Source of the DNA: Ideonella oryzae
GTDB lineage: Bacteria; Pseudomonadota; Gammaproteobacteria; Burkholderiales; Burkholderiaceae_C
NCBI RefSeq assembly: GCF_024055665.1
Contig: NZ_JAMXMC010000007.1
Coordinates: forward strand, 186,001-250,000
DNA: 64,000 nucleotides
Reading direction: 5' to 3'
Each line of letters opens with the position of its first letter. Within the stretch, counting starts at the first letter, position 1. A model generated the notes under the pieces. The model was given only the letters and a program-made list of their open reading frames with translations. It had not been told where the DNA came from and searched no databases. Both the position numbers and the translations under genes were made by a program. This document shows positions 15,999-24,282 of the stretch, one piece after another.

Positions 15999-18900
15999 TC
16001 ATGGCGGGGTGGCCGGACGGGAGGTGCCCGGGGCAGCGGCGCTGTCATCCAGCTCGTAGACCTGGCCGTCCACCTCGATGCGCCGGACATGGGCGGAGAA
16101 GCGGCCCGGCTCGCTGATGATCAGGTGGCTGTCCAGGGCGGCGGCGCGCGGCTGAGCCGAGATGGCCTCGTTCGCGGCCACGGCCCCCTGGCGGGTCACG
16201 CGCTGGGCGTCGGCCACCGCCTGCGCAGCCTGGCCGGTGCCCTCCTGGATCCGTCGCTCCAGCGCCGCCTGGGCCAGGGCGGCCTGTCGCGCGGCCTGCT
16301 GGGCCGCCTGCTGCGCAGCCGCTTGGGCGGCAGCGTCTGCGGCCGCTTTCGCGGCGGCATCGGCCGCGGCCTGGGCGGCGGCGGCAGCGGCAGCATCGGC
16401 CGCGGCCTGGGCGGCGGCGGCAGCGGCAGCATCGGCGGCTGCTTTGGCCGCCGCGTCGGCGGCGGCCTTGGCAGCGGCATCGGCGGCCGCCTGGGCGGCT
16501 GCAGCCGCGGCAGCATCGGCAGCCGCTTTGGCCGCGGCGTCGGCGGCGGCCTGGGCTGCGGCGGCAGCAGCAGCGTCGGCGGCGGCCTTGGCGGCAGCAT
16601 CGGCAGCCGCCTTGGCTGCGGCGTCGGCAGCGGCTTGTGCGGCGGCATCGGCCGCAGCCTGGGCCGCGGCAGCGGCGGCCTCCGCGGCCACATCGTGGTA
16701 GCTGCTGTTGGTGATGGTGCCGGTGTTGCGGCCGGTGAGCTTGTCGTCGCCCGCCGCCGTCGCGCCGGTCACCGCGCCGGTGGCGCTGGAGTCGCTGATG
16801 CTGCCGCTGTTGACCGCCACCAGGCCGCCGGCCGCGTCGTAGGCGCCGTCCACGGCACCCGAGGCGTTGGAGCCGGTGATGGTGCCGGTGTTGCCCCCCA
16901 CCAGGCCGCCCGCGGCGTAGCTGCCCGTCACATTACCCGTCGCATACGAATCGGCGATGCTGCCGCTGTTGAGGGCGGCCAGACCGCCCACGTACTCACC
17001 CGACACGTTGCCCGTGGCATGCGAGCCGCTGATCTCCCCGGCGTTCGAGCCGACCAGCCCGCCCGCGTTGTTGTTGCCGGTGGGGTCCACATTGCCGGTG
17101 GCATAGGAATCGGCGACGCTGCCGCCATTGCTGCCCACCAGGCCACCCATGTAGCTGTTGTTGCCGGTGACCTCGCCGGTCGCGAACGAGCTGCTGATGG
17201 TGCTGCCCGAAAGGTTTTCGCCGACCAGGCCGCCCACATCGGCGGGACTGTCGGTCGACAGGCCGGTGACCGTGCCGGTGGCCGACGAGCCGCGGATGCT
17301 GGCGCCGTAGCCGTTGCTCCCCACCAGGCCGCCCACGTGGTTGCCTCCGCTGACGTTGCCGCTGGCCTGGGAGTCGATGATGGCGGCCTGGCTGCCGGAG
17401 CTGATGCCGGCCAGCCCACCCACGTAATAGACATTGGACGTGGTGGTCACATCACCGCTGGCGTAGGTGCGCGTGAGCACCCCGTTGCCGTTGTAGCCCA
17501 CCAGCCCGCCGATGTAGGTGGCGCTGGCGCTCGGGTCGGCGCTGAGCACGGTGACATCGCCGCTGGCGTGGGCGTCGGTGATGCTGCCGTAGTTCTCGCC
17601 CGCCAGGCCCCCCACGCCGCTGTAATAGCCTTCCAGGCCGGAGCCGTAGTCGGCCTGGGCCCCCAGGACCGCGGCGCTGGACCAGGACTGGGTGATGCTG
17701 CCGACATTGGTGCCCACCAGGCCGCCGACGTTGATGTAGCCGGACACCGTGCCGCTGCTGTGGCTGTTGAGGATGGCGCCGTCGTTCTCGCCGGCCAGCG
17801 CGCCGACGTACAGGGGCCCGTCCACCTGGACGTCGCTCAGCCCCAGGTCACGGACGGTGCCGGTGCTGGTGATCGTCCCGATCAGGCCGAGGTTGTCGGT
17901 GCTGCCATAGGCCTCGGAGAGGGTCAGGTGGCTGATCGTGTGGCCCAGCCCCGCCAGCGTGCCCGACAGGTAGGCCACCACCGCCGCGCTGTACGGCGTG
18001 CCGGAGGCGTCCAGATCCTCGGCCAGGGCGTAATGGCCGGCCGCCAGGCCGTGGACATCGTCCAGCGCGGCCAGCGCCGCCATGTCGTGGACCAGCGTGT
18101 AGGCGGTGCCGTTGAGGCTGAGGCTGGCGTTGGCGCCGCTGAGGGTCACCGAGGCGCCCGCGCCAGTGTCGATGCTGTAGTCGCCGCCGTAGTTCAGGGC
18201 CAGGCCGGCGTGGCCCCCGGTGGCGGTGATGGGCGCGTGGATGGCGACATCCTGCGTGGCCGTCAGGGTCAGCACGGTGTCGGCCGCCCAGCTGATCGCG
18301 TCGTTGACATGGATGTCCCCGTCGGTGCCATGGCCGCCGGTGGACTCCAGCGTGATGTTGTTGCTGGCCAGCAGGCCGCTGAGCGTGGTGGCGCTGATGT
18401 CGCCGTCCGCGCCCACGGTGAAGCCATCGGGGTCGATCGTCCAGTGGCCCGTCGCACCCTGGGCGGCCCGGGTGCTGATGAGCGCACCGTCGGCGATCTG
18501 GACGGCCCGCCCGGAGGTCTCGATGCGCCCCCCCGCGCCTCCCGCGGGCGCCGAGGCGTCCAGCGTGCCGGACACCCGGGTGGTGCCCCCGAGGGCGTTG
18601 AGCAGGATGTCGCCCTGGAGATCGCCCAGCGTGCGGGCCTGGACGATGCCGCTGTCATTGACCTGGCTGCCCAGCAGCGCTTCGGCCGCCTTGGCGGTGA
18701 GGACCACCGAGCCTCCGTCGGCGTAGACGGCCCCCCGGTTGTCCACCAGCGCATCGAGTGCGCCCTGATCCAGGCTGAGGCCCAGCAGCGAATCACCGTT
18801 GAAGTGGAGGCTGATCCGGTTGCCGCTGGCCAGGGCCACCGTGCCCTGGGTGGCGACGATCACGCCCTCGTTGACCACCTGCTGGCCCAGCAGGGCCACG

Positions 18901-19394
18901 TAGCCACCCGTCCCCGCGCTGAGCCGGCCCATGTTGACGACCGCACCGGCGCTGTCGCCCTGGAAGACCGCCCGGCCCGCCTCGAAGTCCGCGTTGCCGA
19001 GATCGCGGGTGCTGGCCACCAGGCCGGCCGCACTGACGCTGCTGCCCTTGCCGAACAGCACGCCGTTGGAGTTGATCAGGAAGACCTGGCCATTGGCATG
19101 CAGTGCCCCGTCGATCACGCTGCGCTCGTTGCCGATCACCCGGTTGAGGATGACCGCCGAGGCATTGGGCTGGTTGAAGTTCACCGTCTCGCGGGCGCCG
19201 ACGCTGAAACTCTGCCAGTCGATGGCCGCCCTCTGGGAAGCCTGGTCGATGGTGGTGACCGCACCGCTCTGGCCGATGGTGGCGGTGCCGCTGGTCACCA
19301 CCCCGCCCTGGGGCGCGGCCCACAAGGCCGGTGTGCAGCACAGCGCGGCGATGGCCAGGCTGAGCCGGCGCGGGTGAAAGGACGGTCTGTTCAT
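15999..19394 (-). CDS. Two-partner-secretion exoprotein (TpsA) with FHA N-domain, GLUG repeats and alanine-rich helical C-terminus
   Basis: A 1131-residue secreted protein. The signal peptide ends near 'TPALWA-APQ' (residue 27). The TPS secretion domain (about 28-280) shows 'VNFNQPNASAVILNRV' and 'VFLINSNGVLFG', the variant of the NPNGI motif recognised by TpsB. About 12 GLUG-type repeats follow (about 525-885, unit like 'GGLVGSNGGSVADSYATGNV'), suggesting a beta-solenoid or adhesin stalk. Residues about 902-1045 are almost pure alanine in an 8-residue period (AAADAAAK/Q), predicted to be one long alpha helix. A basic/amphipathic tail ends with 'VRRIEVDGQVYELDD'. The ATG has GAGGGGG eight bases upstream. 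It lies between the ModA-like gene and tpsB. The ligand is unknown. Confidence 0.88.
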   Translation of the reverse strand: MNRPSFHPRRLSLAIAALCCTPALWAAPQGGVVTSGTATIGQSGAVTTIDQASQRAAIDWQSFSVGARETVNFNQPNASAVILNRVIGNERSVIDGALHANGQVFLINSNGVLFGKGSSVSAAGLVASTRDLGNADFEAGRAVFQGDSAGAVVNMGRLSAGTGGYVALLGQQVVNEGVIVATQGTVALASGNRISLHFNGDSLLGLSLDQGALDALVDNRGAVYADGGSVVLTAKAAEALLGSQVNDSGIVQARTLGDLQGDILLNALGGTTRVSGTLDASAPAGGAGGRIETSGRAVQIADGALISTRAAQGATGHWTIDPDGFTVGADGDISATTLSGLLASNNITLESTGGHGTDGDIHVNDAISWAADTVLTLTATQDVAIHAPITATGGHAGLALNYGGDYSIDTGAGASVTLSGANASLSLNGTAYTLVHDMAALAALDDVHGLAAGHYALAEDLDASGTPYSAAVVAYLSGTLAGLGHTISHLTLSEAYGSTDNLGLIGTITSTGTVRDLGLSDVQVDGPLYVGALAGENDGAILNSHSSGTVSGYINVGGLVGTNVGSITQSWSSAAVLGAQADYGSGLEGYYSGVGGLAGENYGSITDAHASGDVTVLSADPSASATYIGGLVGYNGNGVLTRTYASGDVTTTSNVYYVGGLAGISSGSQAAIIDSQASGNVSGGNHVGGLVGSNGYGASIRGSSATGTVTGLSTDSPADVGGLVGENLSGSTISSSFATGEVTGNNSYMGGLVGSNGGSVADSYATGNVDPTGNNNAGGLVGSNAGEISGSHATGNVSGEYVGGLAALNSGSIADSYATGNVTGSYAAGGLVGGNTGTITGSNASGAVDGAYDAAGGLVAVNSGSISDSSATGAVTGATAAGDDKLTGRNTGTITNSSYHDVAAEAAAAAAQAAADAAAQAAADAAAKAAADAAAKAAADAAAAAAAQAAADAAAKAAADAAAAAAAQAAADAAAKAAADAAAKAAADAAAAAAAQAAADAAAAAAAQAAADAAAKAAADAAAQAAAQQAAQQAARQAALAQAALERRIQEGTGQAAQAVADAQRVTRQGAVAANEAISAQPRAAALDSHLIISEPGRFSAHVRRIEVDGQVYELDDSAAAPGTSRPATPP
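16255..16692 (-). repeat. 24-bp-period repeat encoding the alanine-rich helix of TpsA
   Basis: The coding strand repeats a 24-base unit that encodes AAADAAAK, AAADAAAQ or AAAAAAAQ, roughly 17 imperfect copies. Codons are almost all GCN with interspersed GAC, AAG and CAG. The longest near-identical blocks recur twice or more, so copy number is likely to vary between strains by slippage or recombination. Confidence 0.75.
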
Positions 19395-19420
19395 CTTGGA
19401 ATCCCCCTCTTGTGCGGCAC

Positions 19421-19448
19421 GCGCCACCGCCCATGCCGGCGGTGGCGC
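19421..19448. promoter_or_regulatory. Hairpin between the ModA-like gene and tpsA
   Basis: A perfect 11-bp stem (19421-19431 with 19438-19448) with a 6-nt loop sits in the 61-nt gap between the ModA-like stop and the tpsA start, 7 nt after the stop on the minus strand. There is no T run. It could stabilise the upstream message or cause partial termination, giving more binding protein than exoprotein. Confidence 0.45.
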
Positions 19449-19455
19449 CCTCCCA

Positions 19456-20352
19456 TCACGACGTCGTGGTCAGGTAGCAGTAGCTCTGGATGATGGTTTT
19501 GGCGGCCGCCGTCTGGACATAGGCCGAGAAGTCGTCCACGGCGGCATCGCTGGCGCCGCTGCGACCGCGGATGGCCACCGCGTTCTGCAGCAGGCGGTCA
19601 TGCGGCGCCCCGCCGTCCACCGACGAGGGCGTGTACTCGAAGTAGGTGCCGGTCAGCGGGCTGCGGATGGCCCCGGTGCTGGCATCGCAGAGCAGCGACT
19701 TGGCGACAAAGCCCAGGTTGGGATAGGACGTGGTCCCCGTGCTGGCATTGACCGCGTTGTAGGTGGCCGTGATGGTCGAGTACTGGGAGAACTTGGCGTC
19801 GTAGCTGCCGCCCGGGTAGGTGATGCCGGTAACCCGCGCCATCACCTGCTGCGCGGCGGTGCCGTACGGCGCGGTGCTGGGGTTGGCAATGGCCACCTGG
19901 CCATTGGCGTAGGCATAGCCGGCGGGCGAGGGAAAGCCGGCGTAGCCGGCGGTGCTGACATCGGGACCGTACTTGGACCACAGCACCAACTTGCCCTGGG
20001 CATAGAAGTACGGCGTCTGGACCACGCCGTAGCTGCTGAGCGTGCTGGCGAGCGAAGCCGGCGTGGTGTCGTCCGCCGCGAAGAGCAGGTCGTAAGGGGT
20101 GCTGCCCCCGGAGGTGACGGCGCCGCTGATGGCCGCGGCGAGATCGCCGGTGGCCCCCGAGGTGACGGTGAACGTGGAGCTGGAATAGCTCCGGCCCGCG
20201 GCCTTGTAGGCGGTGACCAATGCATTGAGCGGCGCCAGGAAGTTGGCCGCCACCGCGACCTTGACCGTGGCGGCCTGGACGCTGGAGGCGCCCAAGGCCA
20301 ATGCGATGACCGAAACCCCCAACAACCGTTTGCCCATGGAAATGCGGAACAT
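19456..20352 (-). CDS. ModA-like periplasmic oxyanion-binding protein
   Basis: A 298-residue exported solute-binding protein. The signal peptide is residues 1-27 ('LLGVSVIALALGASSVQA'). The mature part follows the ModA plan: 'VKVAVAANFLAPLNALV' (ligand-site AANF turn), 'VTSGATGDLAAAI', 'DLLFAADDTTPASLA', 'QGKLVLWSKYG', 'APYGTAAQQVMARV', 'LGFVAKSLL' and C-terminal 'AKTIIQSYCY'. ModA binds molybdate or tungstate for an ABC importer. No modB or modC is adjacent, and the protein is about 45 residues longer than typical ModA. The ATG has AGGAG six bases upstream; the longer open frame does not. It is the first gene of the TPS/ExbBD/TonB cluster and follows a promoter with a ModE-like operator, which supports an oxyanion role. 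Confidence 0.82.
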   Translation of the reverse strand: MFRISMGKRLLGVSVIALALGASSVQAATVKVAVAANFLAPLNALVTAYKAAGRSYSSSTFTVTSGATGDLAAAISGAVTSGGSTPYDLLFAADDTTPASLASTLSSYGVVQTPYFYAQGKLVLWSKYGPDVSTAGYAGFPSPAGYAYANGQVAIANPSTAPYGTAAQQVMARVTGITYPGGSYDAKFSQYSTITATYNAVNASTGTTSYPNLGFVAKSLLCDASTGAIRSPLTGTYFEYTPSSVDGGAPHDRLLQNAVAIRGRSGASDAAVDDFSAYVQTAAAKTIIQSYCYLTTTS

Positions 20353-20377
20353 GATTTCTCCTGAGAACATTCGAAAT

Positions 20378-20415
20378 CTCCAGGCGTGCCGGGGCATGCC
20401 CCGGCACGCCTGGAG
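20378..20415. promoter_or_regulatory. Perfect 38-bp palindrome in the leader of the ModA-like operon
   Basis: Every base from 20378 to 20415 pairs with its mirror position around a GCATGC centre (CTCCAGGCGTGCC on the left arm, GGCACGCCTGGAG on the right). It lies 25 nt upstream of the ModA-like start codon, just before its Shine-Dalgarno. As RNA it would form a stem of about 17 bp. No T run follows, so it is not a standard terminator; an mRNA-stability, translational-control or operator role is possible. Confidence 0.7.
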
Positions 20416-20532
20416 CGGCTCAAGGGACCACTGCTCGACGATGTCCTGCCAGGGGCTCCCAAGTTCCCCGGCGGCTTCTCCACCCGCCCGCCGAGTGCCT
20501 GCGAAAGGCCTCGGCGTGGCGTTGGATGAGTT

Positions 20533-20556
20533 CGTTATTTATTGATCTATATAGCG
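20533..20556. promoter_or_regulatory. Candidate ModE (molybdate repressor) box
   Basis: CGTTATTT-N8-ATATAGCG, 24 bp. The known E. coli modA operator has the same layout (CGTTATAT-N8-ACATAACG). It overlaps the -10 element of the predicted promoter for the ModA-like operon, the expected position for a repressor. The match was made by eye from memory of the ModE consensus. No modE gene is in the window. Confidence 0.6.
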
Positions 20557-20576
20557 AACGAGCGGGCAGTGAGCAA
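20548..20576 (-). promoter_or_regulatory. Predicted sigma-70 promoter of the ModA-like/TPS/ExbBD-TonB operon
   Basis: On the minus strand TTGCTC (-35, 20576-20571) and TATATA (-10, 20553-20548) are 17 bp apart, in the only strongly AT-rich patch of the 387-nt gap between mnmA and the ModA-like gene. Transcription would start near 20541 and give a leader of about 190 nt containing the 38-bp palindrome. The rest of this gap holds no gene. Confidence 0.5.
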
Positions 20577-20641
20577 TCGGCATGCCAGTGCTCGTCCCCC
20601 TGGGGAGCGCCCTTTCCCAAGGGCCCAGCCGCGCCACGGCT

Positions 20642-20655
20642 GTCGCATTTGCGAC
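20642..20655. repeat. Inverted repeat GTCGCA-TT-TGCGAC
   Basis: A perfect 6-bp inverted repeat with a 2-nt spacer between the two ModE-like sites. It may be an operator or a weak hairpin downstream of mnmA; no regulator can be named. Confidence 0.3.
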
Positions 20656-20666
20656 GTCGGCGCGTA

Positions 20667-20690
20667 CGTTATGTACATAACAATACAGCG
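20667..20690. promoter_or_regulatory. Second, weaker ModE-like site
   Basis: CGTTATGT-N8-ATACAGCG fits the ModE layout with one mismatch per half-site and lies 134 bp from the first site. It also contains a perfect 14-bp palindrome, GTTATGTACATAAC, so another regulator is possible. It is about 50 nt downstream of the mnmA stop. Confidence 0.35.
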
Positions 20691-20739
20691 CGTGGCCCCC
20701 AACCCCGCTTCGTGCGGTGGCGGGACCGCGCGCGGAAAC

Positions 20740-21852
20740 TCAGCGCCAGGGTTCGGCGCTGGCGATGACGCCACCGCCCAGGCAGACCTCACCGTCGTAG
20801 AGCACGGCCGACTGGCCCGGGGTGACGGCCCATTGCGGCTCGGCGAAGTCCAGCCCCAGCGTGGCCCCGGCGCCCGGCGCCAGCGTGCAGGGCGCGTCGG
20901 CCTGGCGGTAGCGGGTCTTGGCACCGATGGCGCCGGCCGCCGGCGGCTCGCCGGCCACCCAGCTGGTGTCGTCGGCCACCAGGCTGCGGTACTGCAGCCA
21001 GGGGTGGTCGTGGCCCTGCACCACGTAGAGGATGTTGCGCTCCAGGTCCTTGCGGGCCACGTACCAGGGGGCGTGGTCGCCGCCGCCGCGCTGGGCCTTC
21101 TTCTCCTTCACGCCGCCGATGCCCAGGCCCTGGCGCTGGCCCAGGGTGTAGAAGGACAGGCCCACATGCTCGCCCAGCCGGCGGCCGCGGTCGTCCAGGA
21201 TGGGGCCGGGCTGGTTGCTGAGGTAGCGGTTGAGGAAGTCGCGGAAGGGCCGCTCGCCGATGAAGCAGATGCCGGTCGAGTCCTTCTTCTTGGCATTGGG
21301 CAGCTTGAGCTCGGCGGCGATGCGGCGCACCTCGGTCTTGGGCAGCTCGCCCACCGGGAAAATGGTCTTGGACAGCTGGGCCTGGTTGAGCCGGTGCAGG
21401 AAGTAGCTCTGATCCTTCAGCGGGTCCAGGCCCTTGAGCAGCTGGAAGCGTCCGCCCACTTCGCGCACCCGGGCGTAGTGGCCGGTGGCGATCTTGTCGG
21501 CACCCAGGCGCATGGCGTGGTCCAGGAAGGCCTTGAACTTGATCTCGGCGTTGCACAGCACGTCCGGGTTGGGCGTGCGGCCGGCCTGGTACTCGCGCAG
21601 GAATTCGGCGAAGACGCGGTCCTTGTACTCGGCCGCGAAGTTGACGTGCTCGATCTCGATGCCCAGCACGTCGGCCACCGAAGCGGCGTCCAGGAAGTCC
21701 TGGCGCGTCGAGCAGTACTCGCCGTCGTCGTCGTCTTCCCAGTTCTTCATGAAGATGCCGATGACCTCGTAGCCCTGCTGCTGGAGCAGCCAGGCGGAGA
21801 CCGAAGAATCGACGCCGCCGGACAGACCGACGACCACACGTTGTGAAGCCAT
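20740..21852 (-). CDS. mnmA: tRNA-specific 2-thiouridylase MnmA
   Basis: A 370-residue enzyme that installs the 2-thio group on U34 of tRNA-Lys, -Glu and -Gln, using ATP and a sulfur relay. The PP-loop '[13 protein letters not shown]' lies at residues 9-21. The catalytic cysteines are in '[10 protein letters not shown]' (near residue 105) and 'STGICFIGE' (near 195-205). The length equals that of bacterial MnmA. nudJ lies upstream on the same strand with 60 nt between, an arrangement also seen in E. coli. Confidence 0.96.
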   Translation of the reverse strand: MASQRVVVGLSGGVDSSVSAWLLQQQGYEVIGIFMKNWEDDDDGEYCSTRQDFLDAASVADVLGIEIEHVNFAAEYKDRVFAEFLREYQAGRTPNPDVLCNAEIKFKAFLDHAMRLGADKIATGHYARVREVGGRFQLLKGLDPLKDQSYFLHRLNQAQLSKTIFPVGELPKTEVRRIAAELKLPNAKKKDSTGICFIGERPFRDFLNRYLSNQPGPILDDRGRRLGEHVGLSFYTLGQRQGLGIGGVKEKKAQRGGGDHAPWYVARKDLERNILYVVQGHDHPWLQYRSLVADDTSWVAGEPPAAGAIGAKTRYRQADAPCTLAPGAGATLGLDFAEPQWAVTPGQSAVLYDGEVCLGGGVIASAEPWR

Positions 21853-21912
21853 ATCCCGGATTGTAAAAAGGGCGGGCCGCCCGCGCCGGCGTGGGGCCTC
21901 GCCGGGGGGCCT

Positions 21913-22395
21913 TCAGGTCCCGGCGTAGAGGCTGGGATCGGTGTGCAGCAGGTCCAGGGCGTAGCGCTGCCCGGCCCGGTACTGGTCGATGCTGTCGAGC
22001 ACGAAATGGCTGCGGTGCCGCGCACGGCAGGCCTGCAGTTCCTCCCAGCTCAGCCAATGGTTGGCCACCACCGGCTCGTCGTAGACCCGGCCCGCCACAG
22101 GCTCAGCCACCGAGCCGGTGAAGGCAAAGCGCAGGAAGGTGATGTCCTCGCCGCCCGGGCGCTGCAGCCGCCCCATGTGAATGCCCACCAGCGCCTGCGC
22201 CACAAAGGGCCGCATGGTCTCTTCCAGCACCTCGCGGGCCACCGCCTCGACCAGGCTCTCGCCCGGGTCCAGGTGGCCGGCCGGCGTGTTCAGCCGCAGG
22301 CCGTCGGCGGTCATCTCCTCGACCAGCAGAAAGCGGCCGCCGCGCTCGATCACCGCGGCCACGGTGACGTTCGGTTTCCAGCGTGGTGCACCCAT
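21913..22395 (-). CDS. nudJ: NUDIX hydrolase NudJ (phosphatase of HMP-PP/nucleoside diphosphates)
   Basis: A 160-residue NudJ-type Nudix protein beginning 'MGAPRWKPNVTVAAVIE'. The Nudix box reads 'GHLDPGESLVEAVAREVLEE'; the usual glycine near its end is replaced (EETM instead of ETG). E. coli NudJ hydrolyses the thiamine precursor HMP-PP and nucleoside di/triphosphates. The C-terminal 'SIDQYRAGQRYALDLL' is also NudJ-like. The start was chosen by homology; the upstream 79 codons of open frame look non-coding. It is upstream of mnmA on the same strand and divergent from pntA. Confidence 0.87.
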   Translation of the reverse strand: MGAPRWKPNVTVAAVIERGGRFLLVEEMTADGLRLNTPAGHLDPGESLVEAVAREVLEETMRPFVAQALVGIHMGRLQRPGGEDITFLRFAFTGSVAEPVAGRVYDEPVVANHWLSWEELQACRARHRSHFVLDSIDQYRAGQRYALDLLHTDPSLYAGT

Positions 22396-22589
22396 GTCCG
22401 GATGGTAACCAGCCTGAAACCCGCCACATTCTTTGGGGGGTCGGGGGGCAGCCCGTCGGTGCCCTGCCACACCGCGGCCAGCCCCCTCTCGCAGGGAGGG
22501 GCAATGCCTGTAAGCTGCCCTGCAACCCGCGGGCGGCAACGTACCGGCCCGCCAGGACCCATCCAAGCGTTGAAGAAGAGGAGAGACCC

Positions 22590-23723
<1,134 letters not shown>

Positions 23724-23758
23724 ACCTCTTTCATCCCAACATCGATCGGAGCCCTGCC

Positions 23759-24073
23759 ATGGACGCCGTGTCCCCGACCCTGATCAACCTGATCATCTTC
23801 GTGCTGGCCATCTACGTGGGTTACCACGTGGTGTGGACCGTCACCCCCGCGCTGCACACCCCGCTGATGGCGGTCACCAACGCGATTTCCGCCATCGTCA
23901 TCGTGGGCGCCATGCTGGCCGCCGCGCTGACCGAAACCCCCCTGGGCAAAACCATGGGCGTGCTGGCCGTGGCCCTGGCCGCGGTGAACGTCTTCGGCGG
24001 CTTCCTGGTGACGCGCCGCATGCTGGAGATGTTCAAGAAGAAGGAGAAGAAGAAGCCGGAGGAGAAGGCGTGA
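23759..24073 (+). CDS. pntAB: NAD(P) transhydrogenase subunit alpha part 2 (membrane domain)
   Basis: A 104-residue membrane protein with hydrophobic segments at about 8-25, 35-60 and 64-85 ('AIVIVGAMLAAALTE', 'VLAVALAAVNVFGGFLVTRR') and a lysine/glutamate-rich tail. It corresponds to the transmembrane part of PntA, encoded separately. It lies 35 nt after pntAA, and its stop overlaps the next small gene by 4 nt (GTGA). With the PntB helices it forms the proton channel. Confidence 0.92.
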   Translation: MDAVSPTLINLIIFVLAIYVGYHVVWTVTPALHTPLMAVTNAISAIVIVGAMLAAALTETPLGKTMGVLAVALAAVNVFGGFLVTRRMLEMFKKKEKKKPEEKA

Positions 24074-24282
24074 AAGCCGTCGTCCTCACTGTCGTCTTCG
24101 TGATCGGCCTGATCAACGCCAGCTTCGTCGGCGTGGTCGTGGCCGAGCTGGCCGAATCCCGCACCGCGGGCGCGCTGGCCGCACTCGTCACGATGGCCCT
24201 CGAGGCCCTCGTCGTGCGCCAGGTCCGCAAGGCCATCGCTGCCTCCTCTTCCGCCCAATCCCAGCCCGGGAGTCCCGCATGA
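24070..24282 (+). CDS. Small membrane protein inside the pnt operon, unknown function
   Basis: A 70-residue protein starting at GTG, preceded by GGAGGAGAAGGC. It overlaps the pntAB stop (GTGA) and its own stop overlaps the pntB start (ATGA). Two hydrophobic segments are visible: about residues 2-24 ('VVLTVVFVIGLINASFVGVV') and 32-50 ('AGALAALVTMALEALVV'), followed by a short polar tail. I do not recognise a family. The two 4-nt overlaps and the good ribosome-binding site make translation likely. The position suggests an accessory membrane subunit or assembly factor of the transhydrogenase, which is inference only. Confidence 0.65.
   Translation: MKAVVLTVVFVIGLINASFVGVVVAELAESRTAGALAALVTMALEALVVRQVRKAIAASSSAQSQPGSPA

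Noticed and set aside
15939-19493. Very long open frame (over 1100 codons) on the plus strand opposite tpsA
   Set aside because: It is the mirror of tpsA codons in a GC-rich sequence. The product is Gly/Arg/Ala/His low-complexity without domains, while the minus strand has a signal peptide, TPS motifs and repeats.
20378-20415. Reading the 38-bp palindrome as an intrinsic terminator of mnmA
   Set aside because: It is over 320 nt beyond the mnmA stop, lies downstream of the predicted promoter of the next operon, and has no T run.
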